DNA from: Hoplostethus atlanticus
Lineage: Eukaryota; Chordata; Actinopteri; Trachichthyiformes; Trachichthyidae
Assembly: GCA_034670405.1 (NCBI GenBank)
Contig: JAXDDX010000038.1
Coordinates: forward strand, 3,347,501-3,411,500
DNA: 64,000 nt
Direction: 5' to 3'
Below, one piece after another: positions 49,632 to 62,600 of the stretch. Position numbers and translations under genes: made by a program. Every line of letters starts with the position of its first letter. Position 1 is the stretch's first letter. The notes beneath the pieces are model-generated. The model was not told the origin of the DNA, searched no databases, and was given only the letters and a program-made list of their open reading frames with translations.

Positions 49632-52600
49632 ATGGTAACGTTTCTAATTTAATCTATTGCTGTACTGGTTTTGTCTCATCCTCATGTGTTCGCATCCACG
49701 CTTGTTGACATCCATCACCCACCTCTCATGTCGCAGTACACGTCTCTCCCCTTATGAAGTCATGGGCACATCCTTTTCTCTTCTTTTTATGCCATAGACA
49801 TCTGTCATTTTCACCCTCATCGTAGCCCTGCTTCTGTTCTGGCCTCCAGGAGTCTTAATTCACCACGGACATCACCCTGTGTTTTTACAAGTAATGTTGG
49901 ATTTGAGCATCGGCCATTGCTGTCTATTTTTCCATGTTGTTGGAATGATGTACATTTCATTCCTCCCATAGAAGCAATTGCATACTGAGCAATAGCATCA
50001 ATGAGGTTCAAGATCAATGGGACTGCAGTCATCTGTTTTTCCTTTCCAGTCCATTTACAACATGATTGTAACCTACTTTGTAGAAACGCTGTCTGTGTAT
50101 CTGTGGGTGATTTAGAATGACACAGGGAGCTGCTGTTTGTTTGCAAATAAAATACTAATAAATCTTTGCACTGTCCTGTCTAGAGAATTAACGCTGTGAG
50201 ATGTTTGGTGTCGTGTGTCTGCCTTGGCCCATGTTTGATGGGTCTGATTACAGTATTTTGATGTGTGCCTGGGCAACAGAGGGTGATTAATGATCCACCC
50301 TCCGCCTCCAAGATACACACATAGAATATAATACTGAATGGGGAAACCCCACATGGATCGATTTGTCCGTATATTATATGTTGTTTAAAGAGACAAATGC
50401 TATTGCTATTGTTTTAGCAATAGCATTTGAGGGGGGGGCAGAGTGGTACCAGGTACTTATCATGCAGAAAACATAACAAGATACTTGAATAAGATACATG
50501 GACATAAAACAGGACATTTGTACATAGACTATCAGCATCATTGTCATCATTGTCATTCACATATCATAAACAATGTGCCATAAAAACAGTGACAAAATAA
50601 CCTATTGCAGTATGCTTTTAGTTTCTTACGCCACATATCTAGCTAATGCACTTTCAAAAGAATGATGTTGCATCATATTTCGTTTGTATTGAGCCTGCAA
50701 TGGGCAGGGCAGTGTAGACGTGTGTCATCTGATTTATGCATGATGGCCTTTTTGCTCTGAATTGCAACGTGTACTCTCTACTGCCACCACCAAATCAATT
50801 ACGGCTGTTACCATATCCTCCCCTCTCTTCCCCTCAGCTGGATAAGAGTGAGGTGACAACTCTAGGCCTACCCCCCACCACCAGCCATGGAGGCTCTGAC
50901 AGTAACATCAGTGTGGATGGAGCAGGGGCAGCGGCTGGGGTTGTGGCAGGGGGAGCTGAGGGGTTGGGGGTCGGCGAGCCACAGCGGACACGGGCTGCTC
51001 TGGAGCACCTGCAGCAGAAGATCCTAAAGATCACGGAGCAGATTCGTGTGGAGCAGGAGGCCCGCGATGACAACGTCGCAGAGTACCTGAAGTTGGCCCA
51101 CAACGCAGACAAACAACAGGCCTCACGGATCAAACAAGTGTTTGAGAAGAAGAATCAGAAGTCAGCACAGACCATTGCCCACTTGCACAAGAAAGTAGAG
51201 CACTACCACAAGAAGCTAAAGGAGATAGAGCAGGTAAGTGAACCTGTGTATGTGTGTGTGCAGCCAACTTTAGTCTGTAAATGCACGTGTATTATTGTTA
51301 TTGTGTTATCGTGTGTATTGTGTTTACTTAAACAAAAGTTGAACAATCTCACCGGTGGTTTGAGGGGACAGTTGAATGACTATAGAATGATGACTCTAAA
51401 CTCTTAATAATTTTTGCAAAAACATCATCCTTTGTCTCACCTAAAACCCTATAGGTCCTATTTTACTCAATCCAACCCACCCAATCACCCAATCACCACT
51501 CTCCTACCTTTGGGATCCTCCACTTCTCTACTTGTTCCTCATTTCTCTTCCTTCTCTACAGAATGGGCCAGCCCGGCAGCCTAAGGATGTCCTGCGGGAC
51601 ATGCAACAAGGATTAAAGGACGTTGGAGCAAATGTCCGCGCTGGGATAAGTGGTTTTGGTGGTGGAGTAGTGGAAGGGGTCAAAGGAGGGGTGTCTGCTC
51701 TCACTCACACAGCCGTGGTGTCCAAGCCAAGGGAGTTCGCTAGTCTTATCCGCAACAAGTTCGGTAGCGCAGATAACATTGCTCACCTAAAAGACACACT
51801 AGAGGACGGGGGTCACTCTGAGGATACACCCACACCCCGCGCCCTGAGTGGCAGTGCCACACTGGTCTCCAGCCCAAAGTACGGCAGCGACGACGAGTGT
51901 TCCAGTGCCACTTCTGGCTCAGCAGCAGGCAGTAATTCTGGTGGGGCGGGGGGAGGAGGGGGAATGTCAGGGCTAGGGCCAACGATGGGGAGTCCCAGAC
52001 TCGACGGGCACCACCACCACCACCATCACATGCACAGTTCCTGGGACACTCTATTGGAGGGCCTGCAGGAGATCAAGGCCAGCCAGGCGCATATGGAGGA
52101 TGCCATCGAGGACATGAAGGGCCAGCTGCAGAGTGACTACTCCTACATGAACCAGTGCCTGCAAGAAGAGAGATATAGGTACCGATACCAAATCAATGGC
52201 AGTTACACTTTGATTAAATAGTGCCTGACAATGTAGTGCACTTACGATGCACGATTTTAGAGACAGAATATATCTTAAACTTTTATTTCCCCATGATGTT
52301 CTACATTATTCTGCGATTCTTAAGAGAATTCTTGTTTGTGTTTTGTATATTCAGGTATGAGCGACTTGAAGAGCAGCTGAATGACTTAACAGAGCTGCAC
52401 CAGAATGAGATGACCAACCTTAAACAGGAACTGGCCAGCATGGAGGAGAAAGTGGCCTACCAGTCCTATGAAAGAGCCAGAGACATTCAGGTAAAAAGAT
52501 GAAAGGTCATAGGGGACTAGATGATATATGGAACTGACTTGATATTAAATTAAAAGAGGCATTTGAGAATTTAGTATGTATAATACAAAATCAATAGAAG

Positions 52601-52983
52601 CGTTTGAGATATAAAAAAAAAAAGAAAATTAAACTAATGTGGTCTCTCTGTGTGGGTTTCTGGGTTGTATGGTGTACATACAGGAGGCGGTGGAGTCGTG
52701 CCTGACGCGCATCACCAAGTTAGAGCTGCAGCAGCAACAGCAGCAGGTGGTCCAGTTGGAGGGTGTGGAGAACGCCAATGCTCGAGCTCTGCTGGGCAAA
52801 CTCATAAATGTCATCCTGGCACTCATGGCTGTGCTGCTGGTCTTCGTCTCCACCCTTGCCAATTTCATTACCCCACTCATGAAGACCCGAGCGCGGGTAA
52901 CTGCAACCGTCCTCCTGACCCTGCTGCTGTTCGTCCTGTGGAAGCACTGGGACTTCTTGGAGGTGTGGCTGCTACCTAGCTGA
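49632..52983 (+). CDS. tmcc2: TMCC2-like transmembrane and coiled-coil protein, short N-terminal form
   Basis: Coding exons 49632-49634 (ATG alone, inferred), 50838-51233, 51562-52178, 52355-52490 and 52684-52983; 483 residues if that ATG is used. Features in order: a Gly/Ala-rich lead; coiled coil [20 protein letters not shown] to [34 protein letters not shown] and [18 protein letters not shown]; an [17 protein letters not shown] segment; a run of seven His; a second coiled coil from [16 protein letters not shown]; and two C-terminal membrane segments (about 424-446 and 457-473), ending WLLPS. The family are ER membrane proteins; TMCC2 is reported to bind apoE and [11 protein letters not shown], the [11 protein letters not shown] start and the LPS end favour TMCC2 over TMCC1/3. 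A longer isoform with a distant first exon is possible. Convergent with usp49. Confidence 0.9.
49635..50837 (+). other. tmcc2 intron 1 (inferred)
   Basis: 1.2 kb, AT-rich, nothing recognised. It begins GTAACG directly after the ATG and ends CCCCTCAG. Confidence 0.45.
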
Positions 52984-53966
52984 GCACTTCACAGTCACTC
53001 AGAGAGCCTCCAAGCCTGAGGGACCAGCGCATGCAGAGCAGAGAATTACACAACAAGTTGCTCTGTACTCAATCACCACCACTAAGGATTCAGTGACAGA
53101 AATAGATTGAGAGAGAGCCACTGTGCTTTATCCTTTGAGTTTAAAGATGGAGTAGCTGTGCTGTTGAGCGCTGCAATGGACGAAGGATAGCGCTCGGGCC
53201 ACTTTTGGTTGTGGACAAGAGACTGGCTAGAGGGCGTGTTGAGAGACCCGTGGTGGTTACAGGGAAAATGAACACAGAAATTCTCTGCCTGGTCACCTAG
53301 CAACAAATGACATTTTTTCATCTTGCCCAATATGTTGGTGTTGATGACCTACCATTGCATTGCTGTCACCAAAACTGAGTTTCTTGCAAGAAATCTTTGA
53401 AACGTCTTTTTCTAATAATTTATGATACATGACAATGACATTATGAGGACTAGGGCAAATTCCAATGACTTCTGTAAAACGCTGATCATGTTTGCTTAAC
53501 CTTCACGTTGAAGCTCTATTTTTTTCATGAATGTTGAGTATGTGCTCATGCATGTCCTCATACGTGCACTGAGGTGCCTCTAGCTAGCATGAGTTGACAT
53601 TTCATCGCTAACAAAATTACTTCATTTTCCTCTAACTGCCATTCAGTACAGTACAAATATGTTGTATCTCAACTCAATTCCATTCCTATTTTGTTTCCAG
53701 CACTTTGTGTTCTGGTGTTGAAGCACTGCTTTTAGATGTTTCATTTTGTCTTTTTTGTGTGGTTGAACAATTTTCAAACAGACTAATATCTGCAAAAATG
53801 TATCAAAATAACTCAGTTAGGTAAAATCTGTTCTATTCATTAATGCTATTTCATAACTATCATTGTAGAACTGCAAATATCCTATCAGTGTCTAATTCAT
53901 CGGCATGTCTAATCACTGTCTCAAAGTTTATATCCAGTTTGCAAAATGCATTACTGTTTTATTCTT
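52984..53966 (+). other. tmcc2 3' UTR
   Basis: About 1 kb from the stop to the first AATAAA. No conserved coding. Confidence 0.5.
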
Positions 53967-53972
53967 AATAAA
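53967..53972 (+). terminator. tmcc2 candidate poly(A) signal
   Basis: AATAAA 984 bases after the stop; a second AATAAA is at 54486-54491. Confidence 0.5.
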
Positions 53973-54550
53973 TCATTTCTTATACTAGGCTGATCTTGAA
54001 TATATCCTCATGTATTACATTGAGATTGACTTTTTACAGTTACAATAGTTGAAATTCTTAACAAATTTACTGAATACTGTCAAATAAAAGGATCAATAGA
54101 CAGTGAAGAAAACTAAGATGTTAAAATAAATATTATTACATCAACCTGGATACACACGACTTTACTGCTGGCTTGAACTTGTCCACTCAGCAGTTCAGAA
54201 ACTGCACTGTGCTCTTTGAAAACAGAAAAAAACGCTTTTAAATAGTACAGCCAACCATAAATTGCTTAACCGTATGTCTTCAGATAGGAAGTTCCATAAT
54301 CTATGAGTTTTACTTTACCTTACATTTTTAGTCTTGACAGCACTAATTGTGCTAATACAGTTAAAATGCCTGTATAGACTAGGGCTGATCCAGGGTTTGG
54401 TCAAAGTTACTAATAAAATCTTGAAAGCAATATTTTATGGTTTATGTTGCCCTTCCCAGGATGCTGTTCTTTTAGGTGAATATGCAATAAAAAGCATTCA
54501 CAGATAAAACCAGTTTCAAATTAAGCTGGATCATAATTTAAAGATTTTTT

Positions 54551-54556
54551 TTTATT
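54551..54556 (-). terminator. usp49 candidate distal poly(A) signal
   Basis: AATAAA on the minus strand, about 2.4 kb past the usp49 stop. It faces the tmcc2 3' end, so the two transcripts could end within 600 bases of each other or overlap. Confidence 0.3.
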
Positions 54557-54559
54557 TAT

Positions 54560-56943
54560 GAAAACCCCTCCTTGCTGCATTCAGCATTGGTGACAAAATG
54601 GGAAACATTTAAAGATCATTATGGCACATTGATGAAAAATGAAAAAAGAAAGTTAATTGGGTAGACAGCAGAATCTTTACATTTATATAAAGCCCTCATC
54701 ACCAGCACCTTGGTTTGCACCAGATTACATTTATTCTTAGTTTCAAATCTTAAAAAAAGGGTTTAGGGAAGGGGAATTAATAGAAAACTTCAATTTAACT
54801 GGTTATCCATCTGGTAATGCTATGGATTATTTCATTTCTACATTACTGCATCGGTCTCAGTTATAGTGCTAAATGACTGATATCACATCGTTCTTAGTTC
54901 TATTCATGCAGCATATATAATAAAGCTTTTAGGTACCAAGATTGAAGATAAAGATTTGGGTAACCTACAGAAATGTTATTTAACAAGGATGTTGTGAGTA
55001 TTGTGGTGGCTTAGTAGGTGAAGCTACATACCATATACCCATAATGCCGTCAGTGCGAATCTGGCTGATGATCGTTGTCACGTCATACCCCCCCATCCTT
55101 ATCTAATCTTTAGATAAGGATGTTGGGGACTTCCTACAGCATACCAATTACTAAATTGATTAGAGGCCCAGAGGAGGTAGTGCCCAAAAAGTGTACACAG
55201 GCACATAAAACATGTCAAACTTGTTTTGTCTTTTTAATAATTGTCAGGCAAAACCCATATGACCATTACATTTATGACAGGTATTCTTACGGTACAAGAC
55301 AAAACTCAAGGGGATCAGAGCCAGTGGTAAGGCCATATCTGACCACTAAAAAGTAAGACATTCATCGTCATTAGATTGTTCCAACTTTTACAGAGTTCAC
55401 AAATGAATTTTGCATTTGACTCATATCAAACACAGCAACAGTATTTCTTGATTACCTACCAAATTCTAAAGACCTTGATAGAAACAGCAGAGTAGAAAAA
55501 AAACAATGTATAACAAGCAGAAGAATTCCTGATTTTGTCTTAATTTCCTGTCAAGATGTAACACGTACAATATATTGCTTTCAGGTGCTCAACTCGAATA
55601 AAATGGGTACCCCAGTCTCCCAAAAACACATTCTTCAATATCGTAGTCTGCCCTTTCGCTCATTTTTGATCTGCATTTGGAACAGAGATGCAGTTATTCC
55701 AACCTGCGCCTAGACTAGTCTAACCATTAAATTGGGTGGGGGGAGCTGCCATGGAGAGAAGATAAATGAGCTAAAAGATGAACAATCACAAAAGGTAGGA
55801 CCAACAATGTTAGCCCCTCCTCAAAAGTGCAGCTTTTCATCAATAAAGCATCTGAAACTCCGCATTTTGCTTATTTTCATGAAAGTGAAACATACATAAA
55901 ATGTCTACAAAAGTCTATTCCTGTTCATCATGATAGCCCAGTCCAAGGCCTCAAGCCTACAACACAGTATCCAGTCACAGCAGTACAATTGAGGAGAGGA
56001 CATGATGAAATACAATTGACACATGGATGAGTACTAAAATGTCCTTGGCTGACATTTCACAATAATTAAAAAAGCTGAACAGAAGGCAACATTGATTCTG
56101 GAGTGTAGTCTGTAGTACAGGCTATGGATCATTTAAGACACTACACCAAAAATGTTAACTACTGTCACTAAATTTAGCAAGCCACAGAGAGGCTCATATC
56201 CTAATTCAAATGGTTGTTTTCATTCAAGTGTAACTACGCAATGATGTTGAAAGATATACATTACCTCTCAGAAAATTTAGTGTTGGGATCAAATGTACAC
56301 TTATATGTAACGTGCAATAATTTACTAACATTATTGCAATCCCTTTGGGGGGTTAAATGGCCCAACTCCAGAATCATTGTTGAATCAATGTAAAATGTTC
56401 TCTAGCTCTCACAGGAGTGTGCCTGGTTGTTTCCAGACTCAACGGATATGAGCCTGATTGTTTAAAAGCCTGGACACACGTCTTAAGTGTGCAACAGGCT
56501 GAGAGAAGAGTTGGATCTGCTCCCACAGTCTTCAGGACGTAGACCATTTTGTAAGGCTAAGTCCCACAGGCATTGTCTGAGAAACCTGTGGCCTCATTTA
56601 TGAAAGATTCTTAGGTGCAATTTTTTTTGCTTATAACTAAATATAAGCCTGTGAGCCCAAAGTTGTCCTATGAAAATGTAACTTTCATGTCAAATCCAGC
56701 AATTGACTTTGTTTTAGTAACAAAGGGTAAAACCTTTATCACCATACCAAAAGGTATGTATGGCATTATTTTCATTACTTTTTCCATCTGGATTTGTGTT
56801 ACACTACTGGTGGGTACTCTACCCTCATTCCGATAAATCCTTTTAAGTCATTGTTTAAGGAAATCTAGGAAAACATCAAAGAACATTTTCATAAATGTGG
56901 CCCTAGGTTATAATGTTCAGGTCAACATCACAGAGAGAGTGGC
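54560..56943 (-). other. usp49 downstream region / probable 3' UTR
   Basis: AT-rich, no coding recognised. An imperfect inverted motif TAATCTTTAGATAAGGAT lies near 55105. Open frames at 55120-55356 and 55827-56030 match nothing. Confidence 0.35.
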
Positions 56944-59900
56944 CTAGGCAGACCTCTGGGTATAGAAGAGAATATAGGCCTGAGTGTTGCACACTTCCTC
57001 CACACTGCAAACGTTCATCTCAGAGTCATTACAGTGGACCCAGAAACCTGAGGATAAGAAAAAAAAAAAGTGTTACACATAACCGTACTCATAACTTAAT
57101 CACAGGACATCACAGGAGAACACTAAAAGTTCAGTTCCTCACCTCCTTCTGTATTGTAGCAGTACGCGGTATAGTGCCCTGAGCCAAAGCCTTTACCATG
57201 ATGCATAACTACAGCAGACAGGTCGTAGGTGTAGCCCCCTCGGTGGACAGATTGACCTGAGTCTGTGCAGCAGTAGGGTTTGATGTTCAGAACCTGGTCA
57301 AAGGCCACGTGGACGCCTATCTTCTCCCTATGGTTCCGTCCTGACCACCTGCCACAGAACAGAGACTAGTTAGTGTCATTATGATTTATTAGCCTAATCA
57401 TAAAATGAATGTTCCTGTACTTAAGCACTCAAATTTCAGCTAAAACAAACCAACCAAGAACAAACAAGATCTGCTTTAACAGCACTGGGCCTCTCAGTGT
57501 GATAGTGTGATCATAATCCAGTTCATTGACAGCTTGTTGAGCAACTTGCCTGAAGCGTTTGAGGTGCAGCCGTAGAACCTGAGGTAAACGGTAGATCAGA
57601 AGCTGCTTACATGCCTCTGAGAGAACTATGGGTTTGTGGGATGTTTTCCGTCTTCTTTCTGACATATAAAACAATGAAATGATAAGTTATTCTGTAGATT
57701 AATTAAGAGGCATATTGTGGAAGCCAGGCTTTGCAAATAGATATAGTAGCAAGTGAAAACCTAAAAGTAGAGTGTGTGTTTTGAGAGGGCTGTGCAAACA
57801 AGTAGAAATCGTTTTCCAATCATCTACATTCTTGTATCATGGCCTTAATGGGAAAAAATATGCTAAAATCAAGACTTTGATCAGACCAGCCTCAAGGCTA
57901 CATTTTTATGTTGAAAGGCAAAGTCCTACATCCTTGTTTCACTCAATGACCTTCTTTTACATTTTAATTCTTTACGGGTAGGGAGACATCAAGAAAAGTT
58001 CAAGAATCTTGATTTTTCAACCCTTGCTGTAGTAGGCCTATATTAATAGACTGGAAGTGAAACATTCCAACATGAATTTAAAACGTGATAGCTTAGCTTT
58101 AGCATTGCATTTAGCACTGTACTAACTGTTGCAATGGTTGCAGGCATAGATGCTGCCTTCAAGGGCCTCCGTCTCCGTAAACTTGGACAGCATCTCAGTG
58201 AGGGTACAGCTGCGCTGGTAGGCTGTAGAGACTGAGCCTTTGTGTATGCTGTGATAACGCTCTGGAAACTCCAAAGACAGATCCCAGAATGGCTCAACTG
58301 TGTTGGACTTGTGCTTACAAGACAGACATGTCACCTTTAAAAAAAATGCATAACAACAAAGATTTTCACATCAGACACATTGCAGAACTCATATACAAAG
58401 TAATGAGTAGTTGTGTTTTTTCTTGATGGATCCAAGTCTTATTCATCTTATTGGATCTCTAAAAATAATATAATATTGAGACAAAACGTCACATAAAGAA
58501 CATCCCTTTCTGCTAAACACAACATGTATTAGTCAGGGAATATTCTGGCTGAACTACTAAAATCAATTCACATTGGATATGTGTGGAAAGTCACCTGGCT
58601 GAGTAGCTGCCCATGAAAGATGGTGTTGAGAACCTTTAGCACTTGCTTGGAAAGTTTCCTCTGGGTGATAGGGATGACTATCCTGCGTTTAGACCCCTCT
58701 GACTCCAGCTCCTGCTGCACCTTGTCCAGCAGCTCACACAGGAACTCCTGGGCATCCTGCTGGTCATACCCACGAAAAGCTGGGATCAGGTTCCACACAG
58801 AGTGCAGCATGGCGAAGGGAGATACCAAAGACCACCGGCCTGACCACATGACCCTGAAAAGTGTATGCAATTCATGGCACAGAGACATCTGCTGGCGGGT
58901 AGAGCAGCGAGGCTCCTTGGGTTGTACCAGCTCTGCAGCATGCAGGGAAGGGGGGACACTTTCTCTTCTGCCCCCCGGCAAATCCATACAGCCTGCCTTC
59001 CCCATGCGTCCAAGAGGGCATCCTGACAGGGCTGTACTACCACTGCTAACTACACCACCTGCCACACCCGTCACTCCCTGGGAATGATTGGTCTTGGCCA
59101 GCAGCTCCTCAGTCTCACACAGGTCCAAAGTGAGAAAACACTCCCTGAATTTCTGCAGGTGACTGAGCACCTGTAATATAGAGTTCATGTAGCATGTGTT
59201 CCCCAAGTTGCGTAGACCAGTGACACCTGGGGCAAGTCTCCGGCGTGTCATTGTATGATTGGAGTAGTACCTCCTAAATTTACCAGCTCTGCCATTCTGA
59301 GGGGCTTTACGGGACAAGGTTAGAAGGGGAGGTTTCTTGGGAGGAGGTAGGCGTTCTGGAGGGTCCCGAAATTTGCGAGGAATGAGTGTGATGGTTGAAC
59401 GTGGCGCCTGGGTAAGAAGCCTGGCACTCTTTCTTGGAGGAACATTGCCAAGCTCTTCCATGAGTCTCTTTTTCACTTCCTTCTTTTGTCGTCTAACTTC
59501 CTCTTTTTCTTCCTCTAGTTTCTGCTCACGCTGATTCTGCAACTCTTGATGTTTGCTTACCCACCTCCGAAGCATCTTCCCCAGGATTGTTTTCCTCCTG
59601 TGCCGCAAGGCCAACTGCATGGCAGGTTGTGGCCCACCTTCACCAACCCAGGGGGTGCACTCCCCCCCTGCAGAGGAGCGCAAAGAGCGCCTACCTGGGC
59701 TGCGAACGGTAGAGAGTGCCCCTCTGAGGAGTTTGAGGTCTCCCTCTGCATTATCATTGAGTACATAGTCTCCACAGGCAAAGCAGAAAACATCCAGCTC
59801 CCGCACCTCCATGGCCAGTGGGTGGCTTGACTCCTGAAAGTGTTTCAGTGAGTGCTCCTCCATGAAACGTCCACAGGCCACATGGGAGCACTTGAGGCAG

Positions 59901-60010
59901 GCCCATACTGAGTCGGTGGTGCTACAGTCCACACAGTGCCATTTTTGTGGATTGAGGATGGAGTGGTCATGCCCCAGACGAAGGCGCCCCACGTGCTTAC
60001 AACGATCCAT
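56944..60010 (-). CDS. usp49: USP49 (ubiquitin-specific protease 49), complete
   Basis: Five coding exons (minus): 58595-60010, 58127-58334, 57550-57658, 57143-57348, 56944-57047; 680 residues (human 688). The start [10 protein letters not shown] at 60008-60010 matches the family; thirteen upstream in-frame codons are 5' UTR. Residues 1-100 are the ZnF-UBP domain ([31 protein letters not shown]). A charged coiled coil follows (about 160-195), then PPRKSARLL. The USP domain starts at [17 protein letters not shown] with catalytic Cys273, has [11 protein letters not shown] and ends with the His box [11 protein letters not shown] (His636) and CNDS (Asn653/Asp654). In mammals USP49 removes ubiquitin from histone H2B in the nucleus and affects splicing. 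The intron after exon 57550-57658 has a GC donor. med20 lies upstream, as in human 6p21.1. Confidence 0.96.
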
Positions 60011-60075
60011 CTCTCCAGATAAACATGTGGCCTCAGTTGTAGGACGCACGTCCCAGAGCCAAGCAGCAACTCATT

Positions 60076-62300
60076 CTGTAGCAAGATGCATGGGAAAAAA
60101 AACAAGCAAATCTTACTGTTTAATAAATAGGAAAAAAACATCTACTCATACTGTAGAACTCATGTCAGATTTCACTTTTGGTAAAACTAGAAAGGCTTCA
60201 GAGTGTCAAAAGGATTACACAAACTAATACAGATAAACGTATTCTAAAAGGCAAAGCGTGAAGACCATGCACACTTAATTATTGGTATTGAACCTGCTGA
60301 GCATACACACACTGTGCTGGCTGGAAATGAACAGATCTACTTACTGTAAAAATTGTTTGCTTGATCAGATTTGGGACAATACATCACTACATCTGTAAAG
60401 AACTTAATGGCAACATTCAGCTTGATCACCCATGCCCACTGTCACCACAGGCCTTCACAGGAACATCCTGAGACACAGGGACAAAATGAAGTCAACAGCA
60501 TATAGTGAAAAGCAGCCTGCTTTTTGTCTAAATCAACAGTTTTCCACATTTACATACTGGTAAGATAACACTCTAACACAATCGACAACACTGACAATAC
60601 TCTACAAACAAGCCAACAATACCAATAAGGGAAATGGGGAGATGATAGGTCCATGTCGACCTATATATCTCTTCATTTCCTGTATACACAGCCTTTCTGG
60701 TTTCACATGCAACAGTTCAGCTGTGAATAGAAAAACTTACTTTTCACTTGAAATCACATATCCATTTTTCAAGGTATACACTTGTTTGGGGGTATTAATA
60801 AATCCTTTGGCATATTGAAAACATGTAAAGGTTTATACTTTTACATCTACTTGTTTAGCTATGATCAGTGATTACTCACCCAGATGACCATGTGGCACCA
60901 ACTGTTACGCTTGCAGGAATTCTGTATTAATTAAAAAGTCTATCCAAATTTGGGTTTTCTGATGTGGACGGGCAGCACTGTCATTCACACATCTTCACTA
61001 ATCCAAAGGATGTATTAAAAGCCAAACCAGACCTTGAAAACTGCATGCGATTACACAAACGCCTAAAAAATGTGGTTTTTCACAGTTCAACTGAGATATT
61101 GCTTTCAACCATAGAGATGAGTACAACAGAGCAGGCTGATACACGCTGTTTAGAAAACATTTCCTGTGATGAAAATGTGACAAATGTTTCATTAATTCAT
61201 GCATAAGACCTACAGGATAGAAGGAAATCTCAAGACAGTTACTTAGTTGAAACAAACAGAATCAGCCATGTAGTAGGAAACTTAATTACATGGTAAAATA
61301 TGGTCATTTCCTTTGATCTGCCAACATAGCCATATAATAATATTATGTTGCCAGGGAAATAAGAGGGATTTCGTGTGTGGACAGTTAAAGTTTGAAGTTT
61401 AACGGTGTCACTGGAATGTTCATCGAAATGAATACCTTTGCCATGGTAACACAACACTGCATATCTATGATCATTTCCTTGGCAAAATTATCGCAAGTTA
61501 TTTAGCGGCTAAATTTCCACGCAGAAATGTGGACACGAACTGGAATGGCCTTGTGTCCATTTAACTTCTGTGGCTAATTCGTGTAATTGTTTACCCTGCC
61601 GGTCTGTGGCTCGCAGTACTACCAACTGAACTAGGCCAGGGCATTCTTCTAGCTTATGTTATATTTTACAACATCCAGTATTTTTCAAACTAGATATCCA
61701 ATTTGAAGACAACGTTAACTTTCAAGCCGGTGTAACTGTGTTATCGGCGCCTGTCTAAATTGCATAACATTATGCAGTGCTATTCACATTGCAGCTAACG
61801 TTAACTTTGTCGGTTATTTGACGATGATGTTAATGTCAACATTACCTTGACTGTATTTAGTCATTTTTTAAAGCCAGATGTCTGGCTCAACCTGGCCGGT
61901 GCTCATGCTATGCTAAGCTACCCCACCATCACCACTTTCAGTCAGAACAAAGAACAGTCAGAGAGCCACTCTCTAGGAACATTCAACAACTTTGTTGGTT
62001 TGAGGCAGACCTGCAAGCATTAAGTTAGCTAACATCGTTAACCGCTAGCTACAATGTCACTGCATAGTTAGCATTAACTGGCGTATCGTGTTTTGTGTGG
62101 CTTGCCTAATAATATACTTTATTAAAAATACAGGACCCGCTTGCTACCAGTGAGCTAACGTTAATGTTATTAGCTTGCTACAGTAGCCAGTTAGCTAAGT
62201 GGCTAACGCGTTTGCTGAGAACAATCGAAGTTAACGTTACTGTTGTTGGTCGCTAACTAACGTTATATAGCTTAGCTCGCTAGCCAATTGCGCTGTTGAA
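60076..62300 (-). other. usp49 5' UTR intron and upstream region
   Basis: The usp49 start exon has an acceptor (GCTACAG) just above 60075, so a non-coding exon lies upstream. The stretch is AT-rich with no coding. Between 61780 and 62280 there are many GCTAAC/GTTAGC and AACGTTA motifs, as also seen near 32.8 kb. Confidence 0.4.
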
Positions 62301-62459
62301 GGGAACAAAAAACTCTCCGGTGACACGCATCACAGCAAACCGGTTAACGAAACTTGGAATAATACTAACAACATTTGTGTTCATACATTTATAACATCTA
62401 CTAGAAAAAATAGCTAACATTACCATCCCCACCATCACTTGCACGGTGCACACGGAGCT

Positions 62460-62600
62460 GATTGTTGTCCTCACTCAGATTGAACGACCGAACCCTCACT
62501 CTGACCCAAAACCATTCTCATTGGACTGACACTGAGTGCGAGACTCTCATTGGCGGAATGGCGGAATGGCGGAACAACAGCAGCAGGGTGGACGTTCAGC
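62460..62600 (-). promoter_or_regulatory. Probable usp49 promoter: paired CCAAT boxes and TGGCGGAA triplet
   Basis: ATTGG at 62520-62524 and 62549-62553 (CCAAT on the usp49 strand), 29 bases apart. The second overlaps three exact tandem TGGCGGAA units at 62551-62574. No TATA box. Position suggests usp49, about 2.4 kb above its start codon with a non-coding exon between. Confidence 0.45.

Noticed and set aside
50834..51133. 99-codon minus-strand frame opposite tmcc2
   Set aside because: Shadow of the conserved coiled-coil exon 50838-51233.
58620..59087. 155-codon plus-strand frame opposite usp49
   Set aside because: Antisense of the conserved USP domain exon; no similarity of its own.
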